The notes below the pieces were generated by a model. That model had not been told where the DNA came from, made no database searches, and saw only the letters and a program-made list of their open reading frames with translations. 64,000 nucleotides of DNA, from the NCBI GenBank assembly GCA_003640385.1, contig RCAB01000095.1, forward strand, positions 113,135-177,134, written 5' to 3'. Both the position numbers and the translations under genes were made by a program. Below, piece after piece: positions 39,130 to 52,353 of the stretch (the stretch's first letter is position 1; each line of letters opens with the position of its first letter). The DNA is from Setaria digitata. Lineage: Eukaryota > Nematoda > Chromadorea > Rhabditida > Setariidae.

Positions 39130-42100
39130 ATGTTACTGATTTGGGCAGCAGTCCTAATTCCCTTGGGAAATATTGGAGCGGTATTGAGCAGTGTTTTGCA
39201 CAGTGCCAAAGAATTTCACATCGACAATGATCGAGAATTACCGACAGATCAGGTGAAACGTGTTTGGCAGCCAGTAGTGGTTGGTGGTAAACATGATGGT
39301 GGACAAGCTGATAGCAAGGAATTTGAGGTATTCTTCCTCTTATTACTCTTTGATTTGAGCTGTCATCTGAATGATACGATCAAGAAAAATTATTGCTCGA
39401 AACACTCAGTCCACTCGTTGCAGATTTCACCTTTGACCTCTAACATCCTTAGAGTGATGTTGTTTTATGTCATTTTATACATATCGTTAGGTAGAGAACT
39501 TTGCTGTTGTGTTTTCTGACCATTTGAAAGAGAGCTGAATGATATTAGTTCAGTATCGAAAATAGAACTGATCATCACCAGCACACTACTTAATTTAATT
39601 TTTAAAATTTCGCAGAAATTTTTCAAGTGTAGGTTTGATAGAAAGTACCGGAATATGTTAAGCAATGAATGCATGATTCCCTTATCATTTATAATGTGAA
39701 TAGATTTATTCTTAGGGAAACTTTTTTGTCTTTACTGTGAAAGGCTGAAGTGAAAAATGCTTCTAAAAATTCAAGTCATACTTTGTAGGATATGTCGTGG
39801 CGTGCTGCGACGGAAGTAAATCGAGTAGCGAAGGAGAAGTTTCACTGGGTACCTGTGAAAGTTTTACGTGTGGCATCACAAGTCGTCGGTGGCATCAAAT
39901 ATGTAATCGATGTTCTGATGGCACAGTCGAATTGTTCCAAAAGTGTAAGTGAATTTCGGAAATTTCCCTCTCCAACTATCTTTTCGAAATATGATTCGTA
40001 AGAAAAGATCACACAAGTGTATCTTAATACATCATAGGGAGCGAAGAGAATTTTTTCTGAAATTCAATTTTTATTATCCAGGTGGTAGTTCTCCAAAAAA
40101 GTTCATTGTCTTACCTATAAGTTAATTCTCCAGATAGAATTTGTATTTTTGGAGCTATCAGTTAATTAGTGTTTTGTGCGAACTTTGATAAAAATTCCTA
40201 ATATTACTGGGTAATTTTGGTCGTCTTCCATAAATCCTTCCAAAAAAGAAAAGAAAAATGGATTTTCAGTCAGTTCCTCACAATGACATACGAACTGCGA
40301 GGTGCATGAAATTTGCAAGTGATGAACAACAAGTAACTGTCTACTTTTTCTTTTTTTTTATGCTGTTTTTAATAAACTAGAATAAAGAGTGATTGAAGAG
40401 TGCTCAGATCGGAATCGTTAAGAGTCGATGATTCAAAGAGACTGAATTCGTTGGATTGTTCGCGGATGAAGTTGTTTCATTTCAACTAATGAATGTTTAA
40501 ACGCTTCCTGGAGGCCTTTTACTAATCTTTTCATGCCATGGGACAGATTTCCATGGATTTTATAGCATGGCAGTAATTCTGAATTAAATTTCATTAGGGC
40601 CTCTGAAATCTGTTCTTATCAGTTATGAGGTCAACTTAACACTCGACCAGATTTCTGCGCTTAGACCCAAATATATGAACCATTTTGCCTGCTTAGGAAT
40701 GTAAGAAAGGTTCCAAAATTTTTGTAAATTTTACTTTTTATAGGTTTGTAAATTTGAAATATACCAAAGACGATGGGAAAATGTTGAAGAAATAACGAAC
40801 ATTGGATGTGACAAAGAAAACTTGGCCAATTCTGAGCGTCAAATAGAGTAGACTCACTCAATTTTTACTTTTTTTCTTTTTTCTTCCTTTGTGAATCTTA
40901 CATTATTAGCCTTAAGAGCAGCAGAGTGATTCGAATTTTCTTTTCGATGAGATAAGTTTTCCAAATTTCGTATTTGTTGTTTCGAGTTCTTTTTTGCAAA
41001 AGTTTTAGAAAATTACTAACGAAATTAGTTCAGGCCAAAAATTGCCACTGAAGGCCATCGACTTCGCAATAACATGGATAGATTAGCGATAAAAGTTGGA
41101 CATCGATATTATGAACCAACACAGAACATCATGGGAAAAGACTTCACTTCATGGAATTTATTTGGAAACTTCATTCAGGAGTTAGACTTTCATTTCTAGA
41201 CAGCGCAACAAACTTGGATTCTCAGAATTGAAGTCCCTTATATAATGCGTTCTTGATCCTAAAGACCACATTTTGAAGAAATTATGGAAACTATTTATGT
41301 TTTCTAGACATAAGCGTAAATACAGCAGCAAAAAAGAGCTGTTAAAGAGATTCCGGATTTATAAGCGTAATTTACGCTTGGCAAAGTTGTGGCAGAAGAA
41401 TGAACAAGGTACAGCAGTTTATGGCGAGACACCTTTCAGCGATATGACCCAGCAAGAATTTAGGAAGGTTGCTGTTTCCTATTCTTGTATGAGATCGAAG
41501 ATTTAAATGACTTTCATAAATTATTCATCCCTAATTTGATTTAATTTGTGGACTTATGAATAACCTTAACACCGTGTGACAGATTATGTTACCGTATAAG
41601 TGGCCGCTGAATCAAAGTGAGAAGTATTTGGCAAATTTTGAGAAATATGGCATCGTTAATGCTGAAATACCCGAATCGTTTGATTGGCGTAAAAAAGGTG
41701 TAGTAACGGAAGTGAAGAACCAAGGTTAGTTAATGAAATGAAGTGAACAATACGATGAAACATGAAAGTGGTCCTTGTTAAGTGCTGAAGTTTGCAAAGA
41801 AATTTTTTTCTGCAGTGGAAGAGAGTGTTTTAATTGCCATTCTTGCAGACTGATAATAACTAATTTCTTCTAATTATCATTCCTTAAGCTCCTTTCCTTT
41901 CTTGCTTTTTTTCTATTCGCTTTCTGTCTAGGTATCTTCGGTTTTGTTAGATTTCCTTCTCTAATCTTCCCTCTAATTCTTGCAGATTTTCAACATCCAG
42001 AAAAAGTGAATTATTTTCAGTAGGAGAAGTTCAAGATATCCATTAGCAAATTACTTGAACTTTCATATCATGCATAAAGAATCTGAAAAAGAGGGACTCA

Positions 42101-45100
42101 CGGCGTCACCATCGAACCATTCCGTAAAATTTATTGTCAAAAAATGAGGTTCTATCATCATAGATAGGTTTATTGCCCTGAATTGTCAAATAGTTCGTGC
42201 CATTTTCCTTTTTGATCGCTTCATTTGTCTTCCACCAAAAGAAAGCGAAATTTCGAAAAAGAAAGTCGGAGTCAACGAAATCTGCTGCATTGTTGCCCTT
42301 GAAATGTACCGTGTTAGATACTATTTTGTGTCTATCACTCTATTCTGAGCGAAATCTAATCTAGTTGTGTAAAGTTGGTAATTAATTCTGGGTACTCTCT
42401 AAAGGTAAAACGTCTTTGGAAACAAAACAAGTATCGAAGTCAGTGAAGTTAATTAGTTGTCATTATTGAAAATAAATTAAAATCTTTTTTCTGCCAAAAT
42501 GTATGGATTTTTTCTATAATTAGTAATTCTCGTTAGGGTCTTGTGGTAGTTGCTGGGCATTTTCGGTGACAGGAAATATCGAAGGTGCTTGGGCAATCAA
42601 GAAGGGTAAACTGATATCGTTATCAGAACAGGAATTGGTCGATTGCGATGTTATTGACCAAGGATGCAGGGGTGGTTTTCCACTGAATGCCTATAAGTAT
42701 GAATGATAATCTTTTCAATTTATGATTCTAGTATTCATATTCTTGAATTTTGGTTTTTTCTTCCTGTGTGGAGTATTGAAAATATGAATAAAAAATGGAA
42801 TCAATTATTTAAAATTTCTTTTTCTCTTCCTTTCCTTTCATCATTTCCAATTATCAGCAATTTTGTTATAGGGAAATAATCCGAATGGGTGGATTGGAAT
42901 CAGAAAAAGATTACCCTTACGACGGACGTGGTGAAAAATGTCATTTAGTACGAAAAGATATTGCAGTTTATATTAATGATTCTGTACAACTACCAAATGA
43001 TGAAAATGAAATTGCGAAATGGCTTACTAAGAAAGGACCCATCTCAATTGGTGCGTTCTTCAATGAGTATTTTTAAAACAAAAATCAGCTAATTTTTCAT
43101 TTAACCGATTTTAGATCAGTTAAAGCTTAAGCTTAAATGATTTTAGATCACTTAAGCTCTCTTTATAACATACAGTACGATTTTGCTAAAGTTTATAACT
43201 TCGTATAATCATGATTTTGGAGGGCTTAAATGACTTCAACAATTAAGACAATGTGTGGACGTTTCGTTGCGATAGATCCTGTAGTTTTCCCTTGAAATGT
43301 TGAGTGGAAATTACTTTTCGATACTATTATAATCTGATAGTAAATTACACAAGTATTTGCTGAATTCCTCGCAGCATGAATTTGGCATTTTATTATCAGG
43401 AAATCTGGTTTTTTTTACAAGAAAAAAATGAAAGTGATATTAAAAATATGGCCCTAATTTATCATTTTATGTTAGTGGAATTCAATGTATTTACTCTCTA
43501 TTAATTTATATTTGAAGGATGTTTCATAGCCTATGCTACAAATATTTTTAGTTCATAGATAGTAATTGTAGCAATACACCATAAAACATCCTTGAAATAT
43601 TCTTTGAAGATATAATTGCATAGGAAATATACACCCTATAAAATATTGCTGTAATTGTTCACTTTTATGAAATATCAGATTCTAGTCGTTAACCCATCTT
43701 CATTAATAATCAGCAAGATTTATAAAACCGTAATCAGTGGTCATGTCATATTCTAGAAAAAAAAAAACTATTTTTCTCAGAGCTTTACTTGGCTAGGAAC
43801 ATTTTTTTTTTTTTTCATCTTCCAATAGATTTTGAGTAAAGTCTTCCCCATATGTCTATTCTTTGAAATTTATAATTTTTAATATAATTTATTTTGACAT
43901 TGTTGAAATATTACTACAGTGGCAAATCTGTTAGGTGGTGAATGGTGAAAAAGCGATCCACTCAAAAGCGCATTTTTAGCCAGAGGTTTTGAGCATTTTT
44001 AGGATATCCGTGAAAAAGTTTGGACGATTAACATTGTAATAAATTGAATAAATGAATGACCTATTTTTATGGGCAGTTACTATTTGATTTGTCATCATAA
44101 AACATAAGTTACACTTGGAAAAAAATTCAGTTAATATTCAAATGTCTGTCCGAGTTATTCTTTTATTAATTTGAAAAGCTTTCAGTAGTTGTCCCTGTCC
44201 AGAAGGATGTCTTGCAGCCATTAGAAATAAAAGTNCTCTTATTAATTTGAAAAGCTTTCAGTAGTTGTCCTTGTCCAGAAGAATGTCTTGCAGCCATTAG
44301 AAATAAAAGGTACAGGTGAATCGATTATAAGCATCGGTATATGTTTAAATGATTTAGGAGTACACTAAGTCTGATGAATTGAATTCTCTTTTTATTTATC
44401 GTTTGACCGGTTTCTAAAAAAGGTGTTGAACTGTAATGAGTTAGCTATGTGATAATAACTTCTACTGTTTCTTCATTTCTGTCTATTAGATTATAAATCC
44501 GTTTGATTGTTTTCAGTCAAACTAATGAGGGACAACTTTAAACTGATTTATATGTACAATTAATTAGAAGAACATATGAACAGGAAGTGATTACTTTCGA
44601 GTAAAAAATTCAAGAACAAATTGTTCCTTTGAATAATTATTTGGACATGTAGGAGGTGTCTTCATAATCGGTATATAAATGATTCGATCGCTTGAATTGA
44701 TAGGTTTTATTGGTGCAGTAATTGATTTGTTCTTACCAAGGAAATAGCATTTCTTGATATGTTGTTGATAGGTAATACCTCGTTTCTTTAATCGGGTATG
44801 AGAACCAATGCGGTGATAATGGTTTGCTGATTTTGACTGCAGTAATAATAATTTTGATGATAGTGTGGGTACCACAGGTTTAGATCGTAGCGCTACTGGT
44901 TGTATCGTGAAGTATAACAGGTAATCAAGACAGGTAAGCATTAAATGGTATATTTCTGAGAGAAACTGTTTGCACTGTTGCGAAAATGATGGTGCTGAAA
45001 AGCGATAATTGAATTATGGCTAGATAATGGTGTCTTTGATAAATTTATTGTAAGAATAAATCGAAAATGGAGAGCAGTGAGATTCTTGTTCATATAATTA

Positions 45101-47997
45101 GTGATCGTAAAGAACTGAGAAAAATATAAGATGAAATTGTTACAGACCACTGATCTTCCTGCTTCTGTAACTGGACGATCGTCGTAAGCTGTGAAGCATA
45201 GTGTCCATCAAAGGATGTTGGGTAGACATCTGAGGTCTCAATTTCGGAAACCCTTTCTGTTCGTTTGTCTCTTTTTTCCCTTTGTTTTCTCTCGACATTC
45301 CTTTCATCTTAGCTAAGTCTGAAATATACATTGGAAAGTCAAGAGTTAGCATTCAGGTTTACTACTTAATCACCATGAATTTATCGTCTCGGAGGAATAT
45401 CTCACAACGAATGCTAATTTGTTTGAATTTGCTAGAATCGATTGATCCGTCAACAAGATTAACTACTAACTTAGATTTTTGAAGTAAAAGAAATGATTAG
45501 AAGGACGAAATATTTTTAGCCTATTCTTAAACTTTCAATAAGTGACTGTGCTCCAGGCTGAGTATGATGGTTCCTTAAACATTTATTTTAGCGTTAAGGA
45601 CTGCTTAATTTATTTCCCCAGAAATTTACATAACACAAATGTCCTTATGAAGATTTAGCGAAGAAGCTCCTAATTAGCTAGTTCCTAAATAATGAGCATT
45701 CGAGAAGAGAGAGAATGGAAGTGTATCGGTTATTTCTCCACGTTATTTTAAACCAAGAACTGATTATAATGTCGACGAGGGGTGTGCTGTAAGCTGTGGT
45801 CGTTCTATGGGAGTTATTTTTCTCTTCAATTGCTATAACTTTTGTTGAGTTGGGAGAAATATTCGATAGGAGACACTTAGCTACTAGAATTTTCAAAGCT
45901 CTTATGTGGGTGATAGAGGGACAAGTGAGTAATTTCCCTTTCATTGTAAAAAAAAAAAATCAGCAATTAAGTGAAGTATTTAAGGTCTCAAATAGTATTA
46001 GACTTTTAATTGTCACATTCTTTTAATTAAAAAAAAAAAAGTTGCTATCTTTTGAAATGAAAAAAAGAGATGTTTGTTAAAAAACTTTTACTTGCTTGCT
46101 ATGAAATATAGCTGATATTTAATCGGAAAACTGATGATGTGCTTATCTTGCTGCAGTACACCCATATATATATATATATATAATGTAGATTGAAACTTAA
46201 ACTAACTAATTAAAACATATTGTGTCTTTTTCATTGCAAAAAATTATTGATAAGGTAATGAGAACAAAAAAAAATTTTCGAGCTCTTTAGATTTGCGAGA
46301 AATTGAAGTGAGAATGAATTAGGCTGTCTATATGTACAAATCAAAATGATCCAATTTTCCTATGCTTATTGCAGAACTAACCTGAAATATAATATTTATT
46401 GTCATAGTGATACATGATTTCACTTTTTTTTGAAAAAGGTGCAAAAACTGTTTCAGATTGTTTATTCAGTTGCAAAAACTTTTTTATTAAGTTTATTTAC
46501 TTTTTAGAACGCAAGACCAAGTAGCACAAATGAAGTTATTTAAACATTAAATGAAACGAATTGATTGCTAGTCTTGAGTAGAATTATTAAAAAAAAGAAG
46601 TCGAAAAAGGATTTCCTTAAGATATTGTTCTAAGATTTGAAATTTAAAGTGAGCCTAACCTCTGCTGAACTCAATTTCTGTCCTTAATTTTCCCGGAATT
46701 TGTTGAAGAACAACAAAGACAACAGATCGTTAAGAAAGTAGAAAAAAAAAAGTTCTGATATTGACTTGGAAGTCTAAGCTCTTTTAACATCTGTATCTCC
46801 TTTCTCATCCAATTAGTCCAAGGATAATTACTTTCTAAACTAAAGGTTGGTACAACCATATTACTTTTTTCGTAGGAACAAAATTAATGATCTTTTGGAA
46901 AATATTTCCCTCGTCATTATATTTTTTTTGGAATAGGTTGTTTGCATCCTGTATTTCTGCCCTAAATTAGGACGAATATCTTCGAATTTACCAACGAAAA
47001 AATTCCATACGTAACATTTCGGCTATTCTCGATGAACAATGAATGCAATTTAGTTTGCAGTGTCAAGTTTTTTACTTCACACCCTACAAGTTTGCTCTTT
47101 CAACTTTTTCAACATTCCCCCTTCACAGCTGCAAGTTCCAAGTAAAGTCTGTCCACCGTGCTAAGAATCGAAATTAAATGACATCATCTGTCTTTGAAAA
47201 CAATGCGCACATTAATGTTTGGTTTTTAATTGTTTCTGCTATATCATTGCATTTTGTTATTCCTTCGTAAAGCAAAAATTTTCGGTTGTGTTCGTTTGTA
47301 AAATTTCTGTGAAATAATTCTATTACACATAAAATCTTCTTTGTTTTCCCATTCATTTTTCTGCGTATTCACTTACCACTCTGCTCAACTACTAATTTTA
47401 GTTTATAATCATTTCTAACTTTACAAAATTTATTTACTTTTATCCAATCTTTTCTCTTTTTCCTCCGTCCGCTTGCTTGTTTGCTTCCTTTATTAGCTTC
47501 TTGTTCTAAGCTTATCGAAACTCTAGTGTTATCTTTGTGACCTTAAATAAGATAGGGTTTTTTTACAGGTATCTTCCGATATTAGTTGTTTTGTTTTTCG
47601 ATTATCTGATTTTTTAATTTCAATTTTGATTACTCAAGATTCTCTGCTATGTGAAAAAGAAAGGGAACTGTTGAAGTGAGAATTTTGAAAAAATTTGTGA
47701 GTTAAAAAAAAAGAGGTAATTTAAATGTAACATAAAATTTGTATTTCAGGTGTCAACGCTAGCCCATTACAGTTCTATCGACATGGAATTTCACATCCAT
47801 GGAAAGTATTCTGTCCACCGCTACACTTAAATCATGGTGTGCTAATTGTTGGCTTCGGTAAAGAAGCTGGTAAGCCGTACTGGATAATAAAAAACAGTTG
47901 GGGTACAAGATGGGGTGAGAACGGTTACTACCGATTGTATCGAGGAAAGAATGTCTGTGGTGTTAGTGAAATGGCCACTTCTGCTATCATTCATTGA
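39130..47997 (+). CDS. Cathepsin F-like cysteine protease with cystatin-like N-terminus
   Basis: Nine exons (39130-39327, 39789-39944, 40744-40835, 41034-41180, 41308-41467, 41583-41724, 42537-42696, 42872-43050, 47750-47997) give 493 residues. A signal peptide ([18 protein letters not shown]) precedes a cystatin-like domain containing QVVGG and [14 protein letters not shown]. The propeptide shows the cathepsin F ERFNAQ pattern in [16 protein letters not shown]. The catalytic domain starts near [11 protein letters not shown]. Active-site Cys is in [11 protein letters not shown], His in [11 protein letters not shown] and Asn in [15 protein letters not shown]; the S2 region reads CRGGFP. Cathepsin F acts in lysosomes or secretory compartments; nematode forms serve digestion, moulting and embryogenesis. 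All junctions are canonical except exon 3 to 4, which needs a GC donor (TCTGA|GCGTCA) to keep frame. The last intron is 4.7 kb and holds a minus-strand gene. C. elegans tag-196 is the likely counterpart. Confidence 0.93.
43515..43593 (-). ncRNA. Candidate pre-miRNA-like hairpin
   Basis: The minus-strand transcript folds into one stem-loop. The 5' arm AAGGATGTTTTATGGTGTAT then TGCTACAA pairs with TTGTAGCATAGGCTATGAAA then CATCCTT over about 27 positions, with three G-U pairs, one G-G mismatch, one bulge and a 24-nt loop. The plus-strand version would have C-A mismatches instead of G-U pairs, so the minus strand is favoured. It lies in the last intron of the plus-strand protease gene. A decayed inverted-repeat transposon is the main alternative. 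Confidence 0.4.
44158..44309. repeat. Direct duplication of about 75 bp across a single N
   Basis: The segment 44158-44234, containing TTGAAAAGCTTTCAGTAGTT, is repeated at 44236-44309 with a few substitutions. The only base between the copies is the N at 44235. Confidence 0.85.
44591..45307 (-). CDS. Nested basic protein, unrecognised
   Basis: Two minus-strand exons (45307-45148 and 44895-44591) join in phase into 154 residues and lie entirely inside the last intron of the cathepsin F-like gene on the opposite strand. A TATATTTCAG acceptor about 10 nt before the ATG is a plausible trans-splice site. The protein is strongly basic: [20 protein letters not shown] near the start, [13 protein letters not shown] at the exon junction, then [20 protein letters not shown] and [20 protein letters not shown]. 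It ends [12 protein letters not shown]. No signal peptide, membrane helix or known domain is seen. The second exon could splice out an internal GTAAGAAC segment, but the frame is open throughout and no matching acceptor was needed. Two donors five bases from each other preserve phase at the first exon. It may be lineage-specific. Confidence 0.55.
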
Positions 47998-49224
47998 TAA
48001 TTTTCAGTCAAACTTCACAAATGTGACACCTTCTGCATTGAGCGTCGTTACTTACCTGTTGAAACTTCGTGCATTTTTTTCTTTTTTAAAATCAAATTTA
48101 TTATTGTTTTACACCGATCCTTCCACCTATCAATACAATTGATAACATTTTTGACTTCAATATCGAATCGTCTTTCTGGAAAATGTTTAGATAAAATGAC
48201 ACTTTCAAAAAAAAAAAAGGAAAATTAGTAACTGATAGAAAGATTATAAAAACCTAACTTTAATGCAGAGTTGAAAATAGCTGAATAGTTTGGAAGGATG
48301 CATGGATGATGAAAATTTCATTGAATCGAAATATCGGCATTTAAGGTTTACCAGTGATTTAATAAATGAATGAATTATAGATTAAACTATTGAGGATTTA
48401 AAATAATTTCGAGAATTTTCCTGAAGCTACTAAATACTTAATAAAAATTTTTTATAGAAATTAGGGAAGTGTGTATGTATTGTAGCAAATATTTATTGCA
48501 ATAAAAGAGAAAAGTTTATTAAATTTTGTTTCAAAAGTTTGCTGAATATCAGAGATATGCCGATGTCCGGTGGTTATCACTGACCTCTGTGAATTAAAGC
48601 TCTACTAGCCGCTATCAGCAGCAACCATTTCTTGTTTTTATCAGCTTTCTTACCATGCTGTTATCATTCGTTTGAGATTCTCTTTTCAATTCTCTTTCTT
48701 CCCTCTTTGTCACCTGAAATTCTGTCAGTCTTCACAGATTTCTGTATGCCCTTGGTGGGCCTCAAGATTCGGTGATATACAATAACATCATAAACTGTTT
48801 TGGTAAATGTTTTGAAAAGTTCCTCGTTATACGAAATTAGAAAAATAATTGCCTATTTACATACAATGCATCATTTCAAACTATTCAAATACTATTCGCG
48901 ATGTCGCGAGCGATCATTCTTTCTATTTGTTCAGCTCCCTCACGGCTGTTCCAGATTTATCATTCTAGTATTTCGGAATAATATTTACAGGTCTGCGTGT
49001 TCTTTAATAGAGAATCTTAATTTAGGACTTCTAAGTCCCCAAATTAGCTGACAAAAAAAGCTTTTGTAGCGATGTTACAGGAGTTAGCCTTGAGATTTTC
49101 CTAAGCTATAGTAGCAATGGAAATAATGACAGCAGAATTTGTTTTGTCCAAAAGCTGTCAAAATGTCTGCTTAAGAAAAATAATACGATTTTCGAGCTAT
49201 TAAGAAGATTCAGCATTTTCTGGA
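47998..49224. other. Intergenic spacer downstream of protease
   Basis: Presumed 3' UTR of the protease, with AT-rich spacer and no supported exon. A GATTCAG acceptor just before 49215 probably marks the 5' end of the next mRNA by trans-splicing. Confidence 0.5.
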
Positions 49225-52200
49225 ATGGAATTGGCAACAGTTGCAAAACCGGAAAGCACCTTAACAGAATTAATATTCATTCATAAAAAATTATTCAAAT
49301 TGTCTGGACAAGAAAATTCGGTGTTCAATTTATCAACTAGTTTTTACACCAATTATGGTCCGCGTTCTGTGCGATGGTATTTTAAACTTTCTTTAAGAAT
49401 AATTCGCCCTTGATTTTTGAAGCGGCAAAAGAATTTTTGTTTGTAAAAGAAAGAAAAATGAGATTCTGAAACTGAAGGTAGAAATGTAAATCGTTGTGCC
49501 GTTATTTGCAATAGGAAAAGAATTACAGCTGATGTACGTATCTCCAAAGAAATCGTTCATAAACATATCAGAACAGTTTAAAATTAACCAGAAAAGACGA
49601 GAAAATTCAAGGCAGGTAATGCCAGGAATAAGGTAGAAATACGTAGAGGTGGATGGATACTGAGAATTATGATTTCAGTTTCATTTCAAAACCCCAAGGG
49701 CTTCATTGTATCCTGAATTACGCAACTAATCCAGAAGTTAAGAAGTAAATTAAGGAAAGTGCTTTTGTTAAGTCACAAAACGTAGAAGTCATTTTCGGTA
49801 ATCCTATCGTAGACAGAATTATATCCAAACTGAAGAAATCAACTTTAAAACGTCAAATTTACTTTCTTATAAGTACGAAGAAATAAAAGAACAGTAGTGA
49901 AAGAATCATCTCCTGAAATAATCCAACTAAATTCAACTTTCCATGAAAGGTTCCTGATAGCAACCTAAATCAATTCTATTTTTAGTTTTAGTCTTTTTAA
50001 TTCCATAATTTCATTATGGATTTGTAGAATTTCATAGTTTCGAATTTCTTTCTTAACCTTAGTTTTTTAAATTCATGTTTTCATAATTCTAGTTTTGAAA
50101 TAACTGCTAGCTTAAAAGCAGCAATGTAGCTGAATAAAAAAGCTCAGGTCAATATGTTTCTCGGGTTATACGACAATTGCAGTAAATTCGACCGATTCTT
50201 ACTCAATTCCACCACGTGGAAAATACAAAATTTCTGCAGAAGCAACATCTAAACAAAATAAAGGTAATTCATTTGATAAGTTGAAATTAATTAACATGTC
50301 CAATCACAATTTGTTCATGTTCAAATTTATCTCTTTTTTTAAAATATTTCTTCAAAAAAATTTTAGCTTCTTGCACTCTCTCTTTTGTAGAGATATCAAC
50401 AGAGTTAGTGTTTGAGCGAAGCTTAATCGATGTATGGAACTCGGAATTTCTTACAAAAATTTTGAAAATTTTGAATTCACCAGATTTCTCTGATTCCGTG
50501 CTGAAGTTACGTTATGAACTGCGATTTGAGGCTCATGAATTCATTCAAGTTTGCCCTTGGCTCTTTTCTACTGCATTTGCTACACCAAACATACCGTCAA
50601 ATATTCGGAATGATGATTACCGATCAGTGATGTATGCCAAAGCAGTTGAAAATCCGTAAGTCTTTGAACAAACACCTTCCCTACGAAGGTGAAAGTAGTT
50701 TAAGTTGATCATAATACTTAATCATTGTTTCTTCGTTGTTTTAGTGATTTCACAATTCACACTAAAAATGGTACGATTGAAACGGTTCGTTATTTATTGT
50801 ATCTGACAATCGATCACATTCACAGCGAAATTGATGCTAATCCAACTATCAGATCGATTGTGATTGGGCATCGAAAAGAGTCAGTTCAACAGGTTTTCCA
50901 TACACTCCTGTCTCGTGGAATCTTCACATGCTTTCCAAACATTTCCAGAAATAGAAGTTTACCCTTGCAGACTAAGTTATCCGAAAAAAAAATACCAAGT
51001 TTCTAAAAAGTCTAATTTGAGAAATCCAAATTAATATTAGGGCCAAGATTCTGTTATTTTTGTCCTGTTGGATTGTTTCCATTTGAAAATCATTTTGATG
51101 TGCGCCATGTTATCACTTCAACTGCCAAGAGGAAGACATCGTTCAGTTTCACTGCAGATGATAAATTATGCATTGAAAGGTTCGTTTGATTTGATGGATG
51201 CATCACCGGACGTTTTGGATGATTTTATTTCATGTATTCGGACTTTTCGACCCCGCGGCTTTTGGTCTCTTATACATCATATCACTGATGGCCTTCGGAA
51301 CAAATTAAATGAGGCTTTAATTCTAATTTTTCTAAAAATTTTATTTTATAATATGAATAAAGTCTATAATATAAATTTAATACAAATGAATAAAGGCAAT
51401 ATCCCTATTATTCGTCAGCTAATATTTAGTTTGTAAGACTGAGTATTGGATTTTGCTGAAAATATCAAGTTTGTTTTTTTTTTTTTGTTAAAGTTTGAAT
51501 TTCTCTTTCTCATTAGATTTTATTGAAGTTTCATCGAGCTTTCCACTAAATTCTCTTTTAAAGTGCCACTTCCTGGATATTATAATTGCGACCACATGCT
51601 CACTTAAGCCTAATTTATTGTGATTTCAATTTTCCTACTAAAATAAGTTTCCATTTAGCAATGGCAAAAATTAGATGTTGACGAGGTGCTGCAATATCTT
51701 AGCTTAAGCGCTCATCATCGACTGCACGAACTGTGCTCTAAAGCTATCATTCTTGTTGCAAATGTACACTACAGACGATTCATGTTGGTTCCTAATTAAT
51801 TAAATAGACATCTTTTGAGAGATATGATCAGTTTAGTGACTAAATATATTTAAAAGTGACAGTGCTTCCATCACTTTTCAAAAATGGGCAATAAATATTG
51901 ACGGAATGTGTCCAGAAAACTGGAAAGTACATACTTTTTTGAAAATTTCGGAAAGAAAATTCGGAAGTTTCTCCTCTGGAAGAAAATGCTCGAAAAGTAA
52001 CAATTTCAATGAGAAATTTGAGAAAATTCTGTTAGTAGAAACCAAACTTTGCCTGTTAAGTATTTCATAATTTGTAAGATCAAGCTTTTTATCGACTATC
52101 ACCAATTTGATAAAATTGCAGGCTTGAATATAATGTTGACTCGAAAGGGTCCAAGTTAGAAATTTACAATATGCTTAAAAATAGTGAATTGCCATTTGAG

Positions 52201-52353
52201 GGGAATGCCATCCAGAAAATCCAAGCTGTGTATTATGCCGGGAAACAAACGGAAATCCTACTTCGATATAAAGTGGGGCAAGAAAAAGAAGAAAGTATGA
52301 TAGATGACTGTGAACACGTTTTATGCATCAGTGATTTTCAACAAAATGAATAA
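49225..52353 (+). CDS. Unrecognised protein with possible BTB-like segment
   Basis: Seven exons (49225-49376, 50148-50263, 50391-50655, 50745-50892, 51041-51361, 51659-51783, 52122-52353) join in phase into 452 residues. The ATG lies 10 nt after a TTCAG acceptor, so a trans-spliced start is likely. The N-terminal 150 residues contain GPRSVRWSICFSGYTT and SIPPRGKYKISAEA and are not recognised. Residues around 245-380 have a BTB/POZ flavour: QDSVIFVLLDCFHLKIIL, later LDVDEVLQYLSLSAHHRLHE then LCSKAI. The C-terminus, from LEYNVDSKGSKLEIYNML to ISDFQQNE, is unassigned. If the BTB guess holds it could be a Cullin-3 adaptor of the nematode BATH type, but this is weak. Exon 5 has a second open frame over its first 140 bp, so its exact reading and 3' end (AAA|GTCTAT) are less certain than the other junctions. 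Confidence 0.6.

Noticed and set aside
45678..46026. Overlapping plus and minus frames in the cathepsin intron, the plus one ending at a good GTGAGT donor
   Set aside because: No phase-compatible partner in the protease or in the nested gene; hydrophobic composition is expected of AT-rich DNA.
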